NCBI GenBank assembly: GCA_009777835.1
Contig: WRKZ01000015.1
Location: 1 to 33,712, forward strand
Direction: 5' to 3'
DNA length: 33,712 bases
Source: Oscillospiraceae bacterium
GTDB taxonomy: Bacteria; Bacillota; Clostridia; Oscillospirales; Ruminococcaceae
Made by a program: the position numbers and the translations under genes. Under the pieces are notes generated by a model that was not told where the DNA came from, searched no databases, and saw only the letters and a program-made list of their open reading frames with translations. Positions 21,841 through 29,659 of this stretch are shown here, piece by piece; position 1 is the first letter of the stretch; each line of letters begins with the position of its first letter.

Positions 21841-22501
21841 TGGTTTCCCCCCGATTCTCCAGAATCTGTCCCTGCAATTCTCGTATACTATTCATTATAC
21901 GCTCCGACACTCGTTTGAGTTCGCGTCTTCCCGCACCGACTTCTTTCGGTTCTTTGGAATTAAAACCCTCCACCGCCACTTCATCCGCGGGAATCATGTC
22001 TCCAACCGCAAAATCGAGATTCTTGGGCGAACCGCCCAGTCCGTACATAATACACACCGGAAGAACCGAAACCCCTGCCGTCGCGGCAATCAATGCCACA
22101 CCCGACTTGCCTTTACCGATTGTTCCGTCCTTGGAACGTGTACCCTCGGGAAAAATCACGAAAACTTTTCCTTTTTTTAAGTCCGAGATAGCGCGTTCTA
22201 TAGCCGAATTATCACTCGACCCGCGTTCTACCGGGAATGCACCGCACATTCTTATAATGAAAGCGAAAAAACGGCTCTTCTTGAACAGTTCGACCTTCGC
22301 CATGAACGAAAATCTGCCTTTCACCACGGCGGCAATCGCCGGGGGGTCGCTGTAACTTCGATGATTGCAAGCGATTATATACCCGCCGGAATACTTTTTC
22401 GGCAGTTTTTCCCTGTTATAAACGGTGATTCTGTACTTCGCCTTAAAATATAACGCAACGAACCCCCGCAAAAACCGATAAAAGAAGTTACCTAACATCA
22501 T
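21833..22501 (-). CDS. plsC: 1-acyl-sn-glycerol-3-phosphate acyltransferase PlsC
   Basis: PlsC adds the second acyl chain to lysophosphatidic acid to give phosphatidic acid. The 222-aa protein shows the catalytic NHRSYSD motif (NHx4D) near residue 46, the substrate-binding FPEGTRSKDG near 118, and a hydrophobic N-terminus. It overlaps cmk by 14 bp upstream and the HD gene by 8 bp downstream. The cmk-plsC pair is frequent in Clostridia. With plsY and gpsA elsewhere in the window, this covers the main steps from DHAP to phosphatidic acid. Confidence 0.92.
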   Translation of the reverse strand: MMLGNFFYRFLRGFVALYFKAKYRITVYNREKLPKKYSGGYIIACNHRSYSDPPAIAAVVKGRFSFMAKVELFKKSRFFAFIIRMCGAFPVERGSSDNSAIERAISDLKKGKVFVIFPEGTRSKDGTIGKGKSGVALIAATAGVSVLPVCIMYGLGGSPKNLDFAVGDMIPADEVAVEGFNSKEPKEVGAGRRELKRVSERIMNSIRELQGQILENRGETIE

Positions 22502-23165
22502 TTATGACTCCCAAAACCTTCTCGACTGAGCCTTCAAAATCGCTTCCCGTGGTATCAACTAAAACGGCATCATGTGCCTGTTTCAGCGGTGCGTGTTCCC
22601 GGTGAGAATCATCGTAGTCGCGCTTGTTTAAATTCGCCAGAACCTGCTCATAATCTGCGGCAATCCCTTTTTCGACTAACTCATCATAGCGACGTTTCGC
22701 GCGTTCGGCAGCGTCGGCGGTAAGAAAAATCTTCACGTCGGCTTTCGGCAGAACAACCGTTCCGATGTCTCTGCCGTCCATTACAACCGACTCTTTTTCC
22801 GAAAATGAGCGTTGTAAATCCAACAAATATGCCCGAACAGCAGGATTCGCCGAAATCCGCGACGCTAACATGGAGGCTTTCGGTGTGCGGATTTTGTCGG
22901 TGAAGTCATCCCCTTCTGCGAACACCCGCTGAACCCCCTCAACAAATCGCAGACTTACGTCGGGTTTACGTTGAGTGAGGTATTCGGCAGTGGCAGAATC
23001 ATCCCCTACGTCTATGCCGTTTTCGTCGCAATAAACGCCGAGCGTTCGGTAAAGCGCGCCGGTATCCACATAGATGAACCCCAGTCGCCGCGCAACTTCC
23101 CGCGAAATCGTGCTTTTCCCTGCACCGACAGGCCCGTCAATCGCTATAGTTGTTTTGCTTTTCAT
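22488..23165 (-). CDS. cmk: cytidylate kinase
   Basis: CMP/dCMP kinase of 225 aa, normal length. The P-loop GPVGAGKSTISREVARRLG sits at residues 10-28, followed by YVDTGALYRTL, VMDGRDIGTVVLP and the lid region AAERAKRRYDELVEKG. It leads an operon with plsC and the HD gene. AGAGGTG lies upstream of the ATG. In many Clostridia cmk-plsC is followed directly by ispH-rpsA in the same direction; here the latter is divergent with rnhA in between. Confidence 0.93.
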   Translation of the reverse strand: MKSKTTIAIDGPVGAGKSTISREVARRLGFIYVDTGALYRTLGVYCDENGIDVGDDSATAEYLTQRKPDVSLRFVEGVQRVFAEGDDFTDKIRTPKASMLASRISANPAVRAYLLDLQRSFSEKESVVMDGRDIGTVVLPKADVKIFLTADAAERAKRRYDELVEKGIAADYEQVLANLNKRDYDDSHREHAPLKQAHDAVLVDTTGSDFEGSVEKVLGVINDVR

Positions 23166-23291
23166 TGCGGCACCTCTTTTATATATAATTAGTTATATTG
23201 CAAATCTTATTTGGATTTAGCAAAGCCAAATGCAAACCCTCACCGACCTATCATTATTTAGCTTACCATAAAATAAATTAAAAGTCAAGGC

Positions 23292-23320
23292 TTTACAAAA
23301 ACAAGAATATAGTGTATAAT
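23292..23320 (+). promoter_or_regulatory. promoter of rnhA-ispH/rpsA, positioned for a leaderless transcript
   Basis: TTTACA (23292-23297), 17 bp and TATAAT (23315-23320). Transcription would begin about 7 nt later, at or next to the ATG at 23328 used by RNase HI, leaving almost no leader and no ribosome-binding site. Confidence 0.75.
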
Positions 23321-23327
23321 GCTTTTC

Positions 23328-23774
23328 ATGAAACAAGTATACATCTTCTCGGACGGTGCGTGTTCGGGGAACCCGGGGCCCGGCGGGTGGGGGGCGATTC
23401 TTCGGTATGACGGCAAAGAAGCTGAAATCTCCGGCGGGGAATCCCACACCACCAACAATCGCATGGAACTCACCGGGGTAATCGAAGCGTTGACACGTCT
23501 GAAATATCCCTGCAAAGCGAAAGTCAGAACCGACTCTCGCTATGTTGTAGACGGAATCACAAAGAACTGGGCGAAATCCTGGCGAAAAAACAACTGGGTC
23601 AAAAGCGACAAGAAGCCCGCATTGAATCCTGATTTATGGGAAAAGCTCCTCAACCTGTGTGAAACCCACCAAGTCGAATTCGAGTGGATTAAAGGACACG
23701 CCGGTCATGCCGAGAACGAACGCTGCGACCAACTCGCCGTGCGGGAACGCGATAAACATTCAAGAAAGTCATGA
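23328..23774 (+). CDS. rnhA: ribonuclease HI
   Basis: RNase HI cuts RNA in RNA-DNA hybrids. The 148-aa protein shows all catalytic acids in context: FSDGACSGNPGPGGWGA, NRMELTGVIEAL, VRTDSRYVVDGI and the late NERCDQLA, plus WIKGHAGH. The start is ATG 23328, since ATG 23319 lies in the -10 box. The stop overlaps the start of ispH-rpsA (ATGA), so translation of the two is coupled. Confidence 0.93.
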   Translation: MKQVYIFSDGACSGNPGPGGWGAILRYDGKEAEISGGESHTTNNRMELTGVIEALTRLKYPCKAKVRTDSRYVVDGITKNWAKSWRKNNWVKSDKKPALNPDLWEKLLNLCETHQVEFEWIKGHAGHAENERCDQLAVRERDKHSRKS

Positions 23775-25852
23775 AAAAATACACAATCGAAATTTGCATT
23801 AACGCCGGATTTTGTTCGGGGATTCGCAGGGCAATAGCCCTGGGGGTCAACGCGGCGGAAAAACACGGCAAGGTCTATACACTGGGAGAACCGGTTCACA
23901 ACGACGATGCAATTCGGCTTCTGCGGGAGAAGAATGTTTTCCTGTGTGAATCACCACTCGAAGAAATGCCCGAAGACGCGGTTATTATTATAAGGAGTCA
24001 CGGGGTCGGCAGGGAAGTCTACGAAAAACTGGAACAGCGAAAAAGTCCTTATTACGACGCGACCTGCCCTTACGTGAAAAAAATCCACGAGATTGTCTCA
24101 CGGGATTACGGCGGGGAAACAGTCACGCTGATTGCCGGAGACGGAAGACATCCCGAGGTTGAGGGGATTGTCGGTCACGTCAACGGAGAGGCTTTTACGG
24201 TGAATTCGGTCGAAGAATTAGAAAAGTGCCTGCAGAATCTGAAAAATTTGCAAAAATTACAAGCAAACGGAGGAATCCGCAAGAATACAGTGATTTTCGT
24301 GTCCCAAACTACGTTTAACCAACAAAAATGGGGAGAATTTAATAAAATTATCAAAAAACACTGTACAAATGCCGAAATTTTTGATACAATATGTAATGCG
24401 ACCGTGGAACGACAAAATCAAACCCGGGAATTATCACGAAAATCCGACATTATGTTAGTCATAGGGGCGAAGCACAGCAGTAACTCGGTCAAGTTACATG
24501 AAATCGCCGCAGAGAATTGCCGCCGCACTTTCTTTATCGAAAACGCGGGCGATTTGAATATACCGCAAATCAAGCGCCAATTGTCCGAATTTTCTGAAAA
24601 TGAGGACGTTAAAATAGGCATTACCGCCGGGGCAAGCGTGCCGGCGGAAATAATTAAGGAGGTTCATACTATTATGAACGAGGAAATGAAGAATGTAAAT
24701 TCGGAAACAGAAGCCGATTCCGGCTTCGACTTTATGGCGGAGGTGGAAAAGACTTTCCCGCCGAAAATATATGCAGGGAAGAGGGTCAAAGCCTATGTGG
24801 TCGCCGTCAACAACAACGAAATCGTTGTTGATTTAGGCAGCAAACATTCCGGGTACATACCCGCGGATGAGGTGGGGGGAGACCCCGGAAGTTCAATCCA
24901 CGACATGGTTAAAGTCGGTGACGACATCGACTGTCTTGTCACCAAAGTTAACGATGCCGAAGGGGTTGTCTACCTCTCGAAAAAGCGGGTGGACTCAGAA
25001 TTAGGGTTCGAAAAACTCACGGTAGCCCACAGTGCAGACGCTGTACTCACTGGTTATGTAACATCGGTAGTCAATTCGGGTGTAATTGTCAGCTATGACG
25101 GAATCCGCGTTTTCGTGCCGGCTTCACAGAGCGGGGTTCCTCGTGACGGAAAGTTGGAAACCCTTCTGCGTAAAACCCTTAAATTCAAAGTGCTTGAAGT
25201 TGACGAACAGCGCAGACGAATTATCGGCTCGATTAGAGCGGCTTCCCGCCTTGAAGATGATGCTGTAAGGGCAAAATTCTGGCAGGAAATCGAAGTCGGC
25301 AAGAAATTCGTCGGCGAAATCAAGTCTATGGAAAGCTACGGCGTATTCGTGGATTTAGGCGGAGTTGACGGCATGGTTCACCTGTCGGAACTTTCGTGGA
25401 AAAGAATCAGACACCCTAAAGAGGTTGTTTCAATTGGCGATAAGCTGGAAGTCGCGGTTAAAAATTACGACCCGGACAAGAAACGCGTTTCGCTGACCGC
25501 AAAAAATCCCGACGAAAACCCCTGGACAAAGTTCCTGAATGAGTATTCGGTAGGTGATGTTGTTAAAGTCACCATCGTGAACCTGACCGCATTCGGCGCG
25601 TTTGCGCAGATTTGCCCGGGAATCGACGGATTAATCCACGTTTCGCAGATTTCACATACCAAAGTCAAGAACTCGCAAGAAGTTCTCACCGTCGGACAGG
25701 AAGTCGAAACGCAAATCACCGAAATCGATATCGAGAAAACCCGCGTAAGTCTCTCGATTAAAGCGTTACTCGAACCGCCGACGGAAACCGCAGAAGAAAC
25801 TGTCGAAACTGTTGAAGCATCGGCAGAAACTTCTGAAGAAGCTGCCGAATAA
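23771..25852 (+). CDS. ispH-rpsA: fused IspH (HMB-PP reductase) - ribosomal protein S1
   Basis: A 693-aa fusion. Residues 1-290 are 4-hydroxy-3-methylbut-2-enyl diphosphate reductase, last step of the MEP isoprenoid pathway, with the three Fe-S cysteines C15, C99 and C208 and substrate histidines H43, H77 and H127. From about residue 337 there are four S1 RNA-binding domains, the last two being the best conserved (GVFVDLGGVDGMVHLSELS; GAFAQICPGIDGLIHVSQIS). The Glu/Thr-rich tail is acidic. This fusion is typical of Clostridia. It overlaps rnhA by four bases, and a weak internal ribosome-binding site suggests coupling. Confidence 0.93.
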   Translation: MKKYTIEICINAGFCSGIRRAIALGVNAAEKHGKVYTLGEPVHNDDAIRLLREKNVFLCESPLEEMPEDAVIIIRSHGVGREVYEKLEQRKSPYYDATCPYVKKIHEIVSRDYGGETVTLIAGDGRHPEVEGIVGHVNGEAFTVNSVEELEKCLQNLKNLQKLQANGGIRKNTVIFVSQTTFNQQKWGEFNKIIKKHCTNAEIFDTICNATVERQNQTRELSRKSDIMLVIGAKHSSNSVKLHEIAAENCRRTFFIENAGDLNIPQIKRQLSEFSENEDVKIGITAGASVPAEIIKEVHTIMNEEMKNVNSETEADSGFDFMAEVEKTFPPKIYAGKRVKAYVVAVNNNEIVVDLGSKHSGYIPADEVGGDPGSSIHDMVKVGDDIDCLVTKVNDAEGVVYLSKKRVDSELGFEKLTVAHSADAVLTGYVTSVVNSGVIVSYDGIRVFVPASQSGVPRDGKLETLLRKTLKFKVLEVDEQRRRIIGSIRAASRLEDDAVRAKFWQEIEVGKKFVGEIKSMESYGVFVDLGGVDGMVHLSELSWKRIRHPKEVVSIGDKLEVAVKNYDPDKKRVSLTAKNPDENPWTKFLNEYSVGDVVKVTIVNLTAFGAFAQICPGIDGLIHVSQISHTKVKNSQEVLTVGQEVETQITEIDIEKTRVSLSIKALLEPPTETAEETVETVEASAETSEEAAE

Positions 25853-25869
25853 AACGGGGGGATAAATCT

Positions 25870-26052
25870 ATGGCTCAAATAGATACTAAAATCGCTCAAC
25901 GAGATAAACTGTTTAATCTTTATGTGGCGCAACATTCGCCGAATAATATTAAGTTGCAAATCTCACAGACCCGTGCCGAGATGGATAAAGAAGATATCGA
26001 AGCGGTCGAAAACGAATTTAAATCGTGGTTGCAGGCAGAATCGGAGCATTGA
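25870..26052 (+). CDS. 60-aa hypothetical protein
   Basis: A small charged protein, MAQIDTKIAQRDKLFNLYVA and on, probably helical throughout, ending in WLQAESEH. ATG 25870 follows a GGGGGGA sequence 17 nt after the ispH-rpsA stop, so it is likely translated from the same transcript. I do not recognise it. Confidence 0.55.
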   Translation: MAQIDTKIAQRDKLFNLYVAQHSPNNIKLQISQTRAEMDKEDIEAVENEFKSWLQAESEH

Positions 26053-26054
26053 AG

Positions 26055-26070
26055 CACAACGAAAGTTGTG
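26055..26070. other. short hairpin with GAAA tetraloop
   Basis: CACAAC-GAAA-GTTGTG follows directly on the stop of the 60-aa gene. The GNRA loop would be stable, but no U-run follows, so it is not a terminator by itself. Confidence 0.4.
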
Positions 26071-26109
26071 AATCAATCTGCCGGTTACGTCGGGAACAAT
26101 ACTACTCAA

Positions 26110-26140
26110 AAAGGGTGCAGAATACGCACCCTTTTGCTTT
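26110..26140 (+). terminator. terminator of the rnhA-ispH/rpsA unit
   Basis: A 9-bp stem AAAGGGTGC / GCACCCTTT with a 7-nt loop is followed by TGCTTTTTTT. Confidence 0.85.
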
Positions 26141-26242
26141 TTTTGATTTTTTGAAAAAACTTTTATTTTTTCTAAACATTTCATGCAGTTGGATTGTGTA
26201 ATGATTAGAGGGATAGCAAGAGTAAAGGCGGTGACGACTCTA

Positions 26243-26779
26243 TTGCGTTCTGATTCCTACGAAGTGTGCGAAGTAAACGAGATTTATCAACGGCAGGTGG
26301 ATGTGATTTACCGGGTCTGTCTTTCCTATGCCAAAAACAAAAGCGACGCAGAAGACTGCGTCAGCGAAACCTTCGTAAAGTTAATCAAGGCGAAACCGCA
26401 ATTCAACGACCACGAACATGAGCGTGCCTGGCTGATTCGTACCGCGACCAACACCTGCAAGAATCTGCTGAAGCACTGGTCGCGAAAGTCACTGAATATC
26501 GATGATTGCGAGGATTCCCTCCCGACTTATGACGACCTACAGCAAAACACCGAAAAGTCCGACATTTTAGATGCAGTGCGAAATCTCCCCGAAAATCTGC
26601 GGGTACCGGTTTACCTTTATTATTATGAGGGGTATAAATCCGCTGAAATCGCTGAAATCCTGGATAAACCCCATTCAACCGTGCGAGGATACTTAAGCCG
26701 GGCAAGAGAATTACTTAGAACAACCCTCACAGATTATAATACAAAACACAGAAAGGAGGAAAGTTATGAACCCCATTAA
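26243..26779 (+). CDS. ECF-type sigma-70 family sigma factor
   Basis: This protein of about 178 aa has region 2 (VIYRVCLSYAKNKSDAEDCVSETFVKLIK) and region 4 (YKSAEIAEILDKPHSTVRGYLSRAREL), with a polar linker between. TTG 26243 is the preferred start: AAAGGCGGTGA at 26224-26234 lies 8 nt upstream. ATG 26201 and ATG 26183 in frame lack such a site. The gene overlaps the start of the next by 14 bp, and that next gene encodes a single-pass membrane protein, so an anti-sigma relation is likely. No ECF-type autoregulated promoter was recognised. Confidence 0.85.
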   Translation: MRSDSYEVCEVNEIYQRQVDVIYRVCLSYAKNKSDAEDCVSETFVKLIKAKPQFNDHEHERAWLIRTATNTCKNLLKHWSRKSLNIDDCEDSLPTYDDLQQNTEKSDILDAVRNLPENLRVPVYLYYYEGYKSAEIAEILDKPHSTVRGYLSRARELLRTTLTDYNTKHRKEESYEPH

Positions 26780-28181
26780 AAATGAAGACGAATTTTTGAA
26801 CGAATTTGACAAAATTCTGGAAAAAGCATTCCGACAAGCCTACGACAACGACGAAATCAATCTCGATAATGCGGCAAAGTCTCGTATACTGGAAAACATT
26901 CACGCTAAAGCGCGAACCCCCGAAATAAATCCCGCACGAACGACCTTCCGGGTCACGAAACTGTCCCGCAGAGGGTTCATGACGTTGGCGAGTTCGGCGG
27001 CTGCCATATGTATCATGTTCACGGGATTGTGGTTCGTGTTACATCGTGACAGCATGATTCCGCTTGAGCATCCCGAAACTACCGTGACTACCGAGATTAC
27101 TCAAAAACAAGAAGCAACGGATTTTTCCATTGCCCCCGGAGGTGAGACTACCCTACCGTCAGGCAATGAATCTAAAAACGAGCATGATTCCGATGTGACC
27201 TCCGCCCCTGCAATTGAAAACGAGGGAACGCACACCCTTCCGTCGTATTCGCCGCAGAATCCGTCAAACCCGAACATCTCCCCGCCCGAACTTTCGCCGG
27301 GTAATTCTCCCCCTACCGAGGCCACCGGACGTTCGGCTAATTCTACGGCAGTGACTTCAAGAAACACTTCAACTTCAAGAAGCACATCTACCTCAAGAAG
27401 CACTACGACTTCACGTGTGACAACTTCAACAACTTCAACCTCAAGAAGCACGTCTACTTCGCGCGTGACTACTCCCGTAACTACCGCGACTTCACGTGCG
27501 ACTACGACTATCGAGATTACGAGAGCGACTACTCATGTGACTACCGCAACTTCACGTGCGACTATGACTGAGATTACGAGGGCGACTACAACCGCCGGGC
27601 CGCGTCAGCCGAACAGAGCCGAACAGTTCCCGCCGTTTGGCGAAGCAAATCCCTACGATAATATGGCCGGTATCGATACATCGGCTACCGCCACAATGGC
27701 AACGAATCCGGGCGGAAACACCGGTTCATTTAACAATAATGGTTCAACGAGCGATGTCAGCACCGCCGGTGAAGGCTTCCCTCCTCACGACCTTACGGAA
27801 GAGCTTAACACAGACGAATTCGAGTTGCCGCCCCCGCTCCCGGAGTTGCCGAAATCCCTCGAGGAGCAATACAAACAGGAATACATCGACCTTTGGCGTT
27901 TAAATCGAACCGTTGAGGATTTAATCATGTGGCATTTCGGGGTTTATAACGGAAATACGGTAGTGGTTTTCGGAGTTTCAGGGGTGAATTACGTTCCGGG
28001 GGTCAGTGTACAAAATGTAGGCGGGTACAGTATCGTCTTTTCATCACAAGGGTACGAGTTGTTGGTTCGCACTCCTGCGGGTCAGTTTGTGGGAATCACC
28101 ATGGCATATGAGCGCGGACTGCTCACCCGCCGTGACCTTTTCGCAATCAAGTATTACACGAATCCGTGGGCGTTTTGGTAG
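26766..28181 (+). CDS. membrane protein with Ser/Thr-repeat stalk, probable anti-sigma factor
   Basis: The 471-aa protein has a cytoplasmic N-terminus of about 75 residues, a transmembrane helix (ASSAAAICIMFTGLWFVL), a long Ser/Thr/Arg stalk (about residues 195-280, TSRSTSTSR-type units), a Gly/Asn/Pro-rich part and a C-terminal globular domain. This domain ends ITMAYERGLLTRRDLFAIKYY, a motif I associate with small exported Firmicute sensor-type domains of unknown function. AAAGGAGGAAAG precedes the ATG. Overlap with the sigma gene supports a sigma/anti-sigma pair with an outside sensor. No zinc anti-sigma motif is visible. Confidence 0.65.
   Translation: MNPIKNEDEFLNEFDKILEKAFRQAYDNDEINLDNAAKSRILENIHAKARTPEINPARTTFRVTKLSRRGFMTLASSAAAICIMFTGLWFVLHRDSMIPLEHPETTVTTEITQKQEATDFSIAPGGETTLPSGNESKNEHDSDVTSAPAIENEGTHTLPSYSPQNPSNPNISPPELSPGNSPPTEATGRSANSTAVTSRNTSTSRSTSTSRSTTTSRVTTSTTSTSRSTSTSRVTTPVTTATSRATTTIEITRATTHVTTATSRATMTEITRATTTAGPRQPNRAEQFPPFGEANPYDNMAGIDTSATATMATNPGGNTGSFNNNGSTSDVSTAGEGFPPHDLTEELNTDEFELPPPLPELPKSLEEQYKQEYIDLWRLNRTVEDLIMWHFGVYNGNTVVVFGVSGVNYVPGVSVQNVGGYSIVFSSQGYELLVRTPAGQFVGITMAYERGLLTRRDLFAIKYYTNPWAFW
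27346..27600 (+). repeat. coding repeats for the Ser/Thr/Arg stalk
   Basis: Short degenerate units such as ACTTCAAGAAGCAC and GCGACTTCACGTGCGACTA recur. The encoded stalk is similar in style to the metzincin linker, although the DNA repeats are different. Copy number may vary between strains. Confidence 0.6.
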
Positions 28182-28221
28182 CTGTTGCACTCGGCAGATT
28201 TTCAATCTGCTTTTAAATAGA

Positions 28222-28262
28222 AAATCCGTGTAGATTCGTTTGAATCTACACGGATTTATTTG
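28222..28262 (+). terminator. strong terminator of the sigma/anti-sigma unit
   Basis: A perfect 16-bp stem (28222-28237 with 28242-28257, arms AAATCCGTGTAGATTC) around GTTT, then ATTTGTTT. A weaker hairpin GCAGATT-TTC-AATCTGC precedes it at 28194-28210. Confidence 0.88.
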
Positions 28263-28273
28263 TTTCAGCCTAC

Positions 28274-28414
28274 GAGCTCTTGTTTTGCTTTACTCTCGTC
28301 AAGCTCACCTGCTCGACGGCAAAGCCGCCGACCCGTGAGCTATTGTTTTGCTTTGCTCTCGTCAAGCTCACCTGCTCGACGGCGAAGCCGCCGACCCGCG
28401 AGCTCTTGTTTTGC
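28274..28414. repeat. 63-bp tandem repeats, family C
   Basis: Units start at 28274 and 28337, with a third cut-off unit at 28400. Each begins GAGCT(C/A)TTGTTTTGCTTT and holds the inner hairpin CGACGGC-AAA/GAA-GCCG. The inverted single copy is at 4576-4618. The TTGTTTTGCTTT part is the reverse complement of the GCAAAACAAG start of the 10791 tandem hairpins. Confidence 0.85.
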
Positions 28415-28415
28415 T

Positions 28416-28574
28416 TTACTTCTTTTTCTTCTTGCCTAAAGCAAAGAGAACAATCAGAACCACAAACGCCACACCGGCGGGGATAATCGCCGACCATAAA
28501 TCAACACCGACTGCCGGGTTGGTCGCGGCTTGGTTCAGTACTTCAAAATTCGCCAATTCCAACACTTCCTTCAT
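28416..28574 (-). CDS. 52-aa single-pass membrane protein
   Basis: The ORF encodes MKEVLELANFEVLNQAATNP, then VGVDLWSAIIPAGVAFVVLIV and a KKKKK end: an outer or N-terminal helix, one transmembrane helix and a basic stop-transfer tail, like a small anchor without an LPXTG motif. ATG 28574 lies 6 nt after the lipoprotein stop, so the two are cotranscribed. No function is known to me. Confidence 0.6.
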   Translation of the reverse strand: MKEVLELANFEVLNQAATNPAVGVDLWSAIIPAGVAFVVLIVLFALGKKKKK

Positions 28575-28580
28575 ACAATT

Positions 28581-29531
28581 CTAGCCTATGACTTTGCCTT
28601 CAATATTATCGGTGAGTTCTCTTGCAGCGTCTTCAATCGCAAGAACTTCATCAACAAAACTGTCGTACACGGCTTTGTCATTAACGTAGATTTTAACATC
28701 TGTCCAGTGGATTGTCAACTCAATCTCGTCAACGCCGTCGTTTTGAACTACCACGCCGAATTTGTTAACTCCGCCACCGAGACCTTCTTCGTTGACTTCT
28801 TGGTCGAAAGCGTATTCTTTGTCATCGCTAACATCATCGATATAAGCGTATCCGCCAATTTCGGTAGCTTTGAATGCGTTTATATCCCATGTAGCAGTCA
28901 TGACTGCGCCCCATTCGAACGGAGTTTCATCATCGACAACTTGTTCAAGAAGATTTTCCGCGAGCAGTGTGTATCCGCCGAACCCTATAATTCCGCCGGG
29001 TTGAATAAATGCTTGGACATTACCCACTGTTGAAGTATCTAATTCACCCGATTTCGGTACAAGATAGAAAGATGCTTCGATTTTAGAAACGCTTTCCCAG
29101 AAACTTCCGTTTTGGGAAACGAGGGTTTGATATAATCCGTCAACGTCTTGATAAGAACCATCGCCGTAATCCGGGAAACCATCGTTAGGTCTCGGATATC
29201 CCTGGAATCCGAAGATTCTGATTGCGCCTTCGCCGCCGCCGCCTTCGCCGGACATATTACCGCCGAGTTTTACTTCCATTCCGTCGGGTCTAACCGTGAA
29301 ATCACGGCTGCTGAATTTGACTACACCGAAGTCAAATTCTTGAGGTTCGGTGAGACTGTCCGGGTTGTTGTTTTCGCCTTCGGTAGTAGAGCCGCCGCTT
29401 GTGCCGGTTGTTCCGTCGTCGGTAGTCGTGGCTGTGCCGTCATCGTCTTTACACGCCGTCATGGTAAGTACCGTTGTGAACATCGCGAGTGTCATCAGCA
29501 GGGATAAGAGTTTTCTTGCTTTTGATTTCAT
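28581..29531 (-). CDS. secreted lipoprotein of unknown function
   Basis: This 316-aa protein has a lipoprotein signal: basic start, hydrophobic core LLSLLMTLAMFTTVLTM, and a lipobox ending TAC with Cys27. A Thr/Gly/Asp-rich linker follows (about 28-60). The mature domain is acidic and beta-rich, with sequences such as KIEASFYLVPKSG and ELTIHWTDVKIYVNDKAVY that resemble a jelly-roll or carbohydrate-binding fold, but I cannot assign a family. GGAGGAAAAA precedes the ATG. It is followed by a 52-aa membrane ORF. Confidence 0.7.
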   Translation of the reverse strand: MKSKARKLLSLLMTLAMFTTVLTMTACKDDDGTATTTDDGTTGTSGGSTTEGENNNPDSLTEPQEFDFGVVKFSSRDFTVRPDGMEVKLGGNMSGEGGGGEGAIRIFGFQGYPRPNDGFPDYGDGSYQDVDGLYQTLVSQNGSFWESVSKIEASFYLVPKSGELDTSTVGNVQAFIQPGGIIGFGGYTLLAENLLEQVVDDETPFEWGAVMTATWDINAFKATEIGGYAYIDDVSDDKEYAFDQEVNEEGLGGGVNKFGVVVQNDGVDEIELTIHWTDVKIYVNDKAVYDSFVDEVLAIEDAARELTDNIEGKVIG

Positions 29532-29570
29532 AAAAATTTTTCCTCCGTTTTACATTAGATTTTTATTTGC

Positions 29571-29602
29571 GGGCTTCCCTCAAAAATCTTCAAGGAAAGC
29601 CC
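29571..29602. other. imperfect hairpin between phosphoglucomutase and lipoprotein genes
   Basis: Arms of about 12 bp with G-U pairs begin GGGCTT and end AAGCCC. There is no U-run on the minus strand, so it is a weak terminator for the mutase or a leader structure of the lipoprotein mRNA. Confidence 0.4.
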
Positions 29603-29659
29603 TTGTGCTAATCCGCTTGAATCAGCTTTTTACCGTAATTGCTTAATTTTCAACAATCA

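Noticed and set aside
26955-27030. Twin-arginine (SRRGFM) signal in the second anti-sigma-like protein
   Set aside because: The motif lies about 65 residues into the protein before a normal transmembrane helix. It fits a basic inside-anchoring segment better than a Tat signal.
28189-28215. Anticodon-arm-like hairpin GCAGATTTTCAATCTGC resembling a tRNA with TTC
   Set aside because: No D-arm, T-arm or acceptor stem could be built around it.
28270-28497. Repeat-derived ORFs on both strands over the 63-bp tandem units
   Set aside because: They arise because 63 is divisible by three and the repeats lack stops. The repeats are hairpin elements, and the credible ORF starts beyond them on the minus strand.
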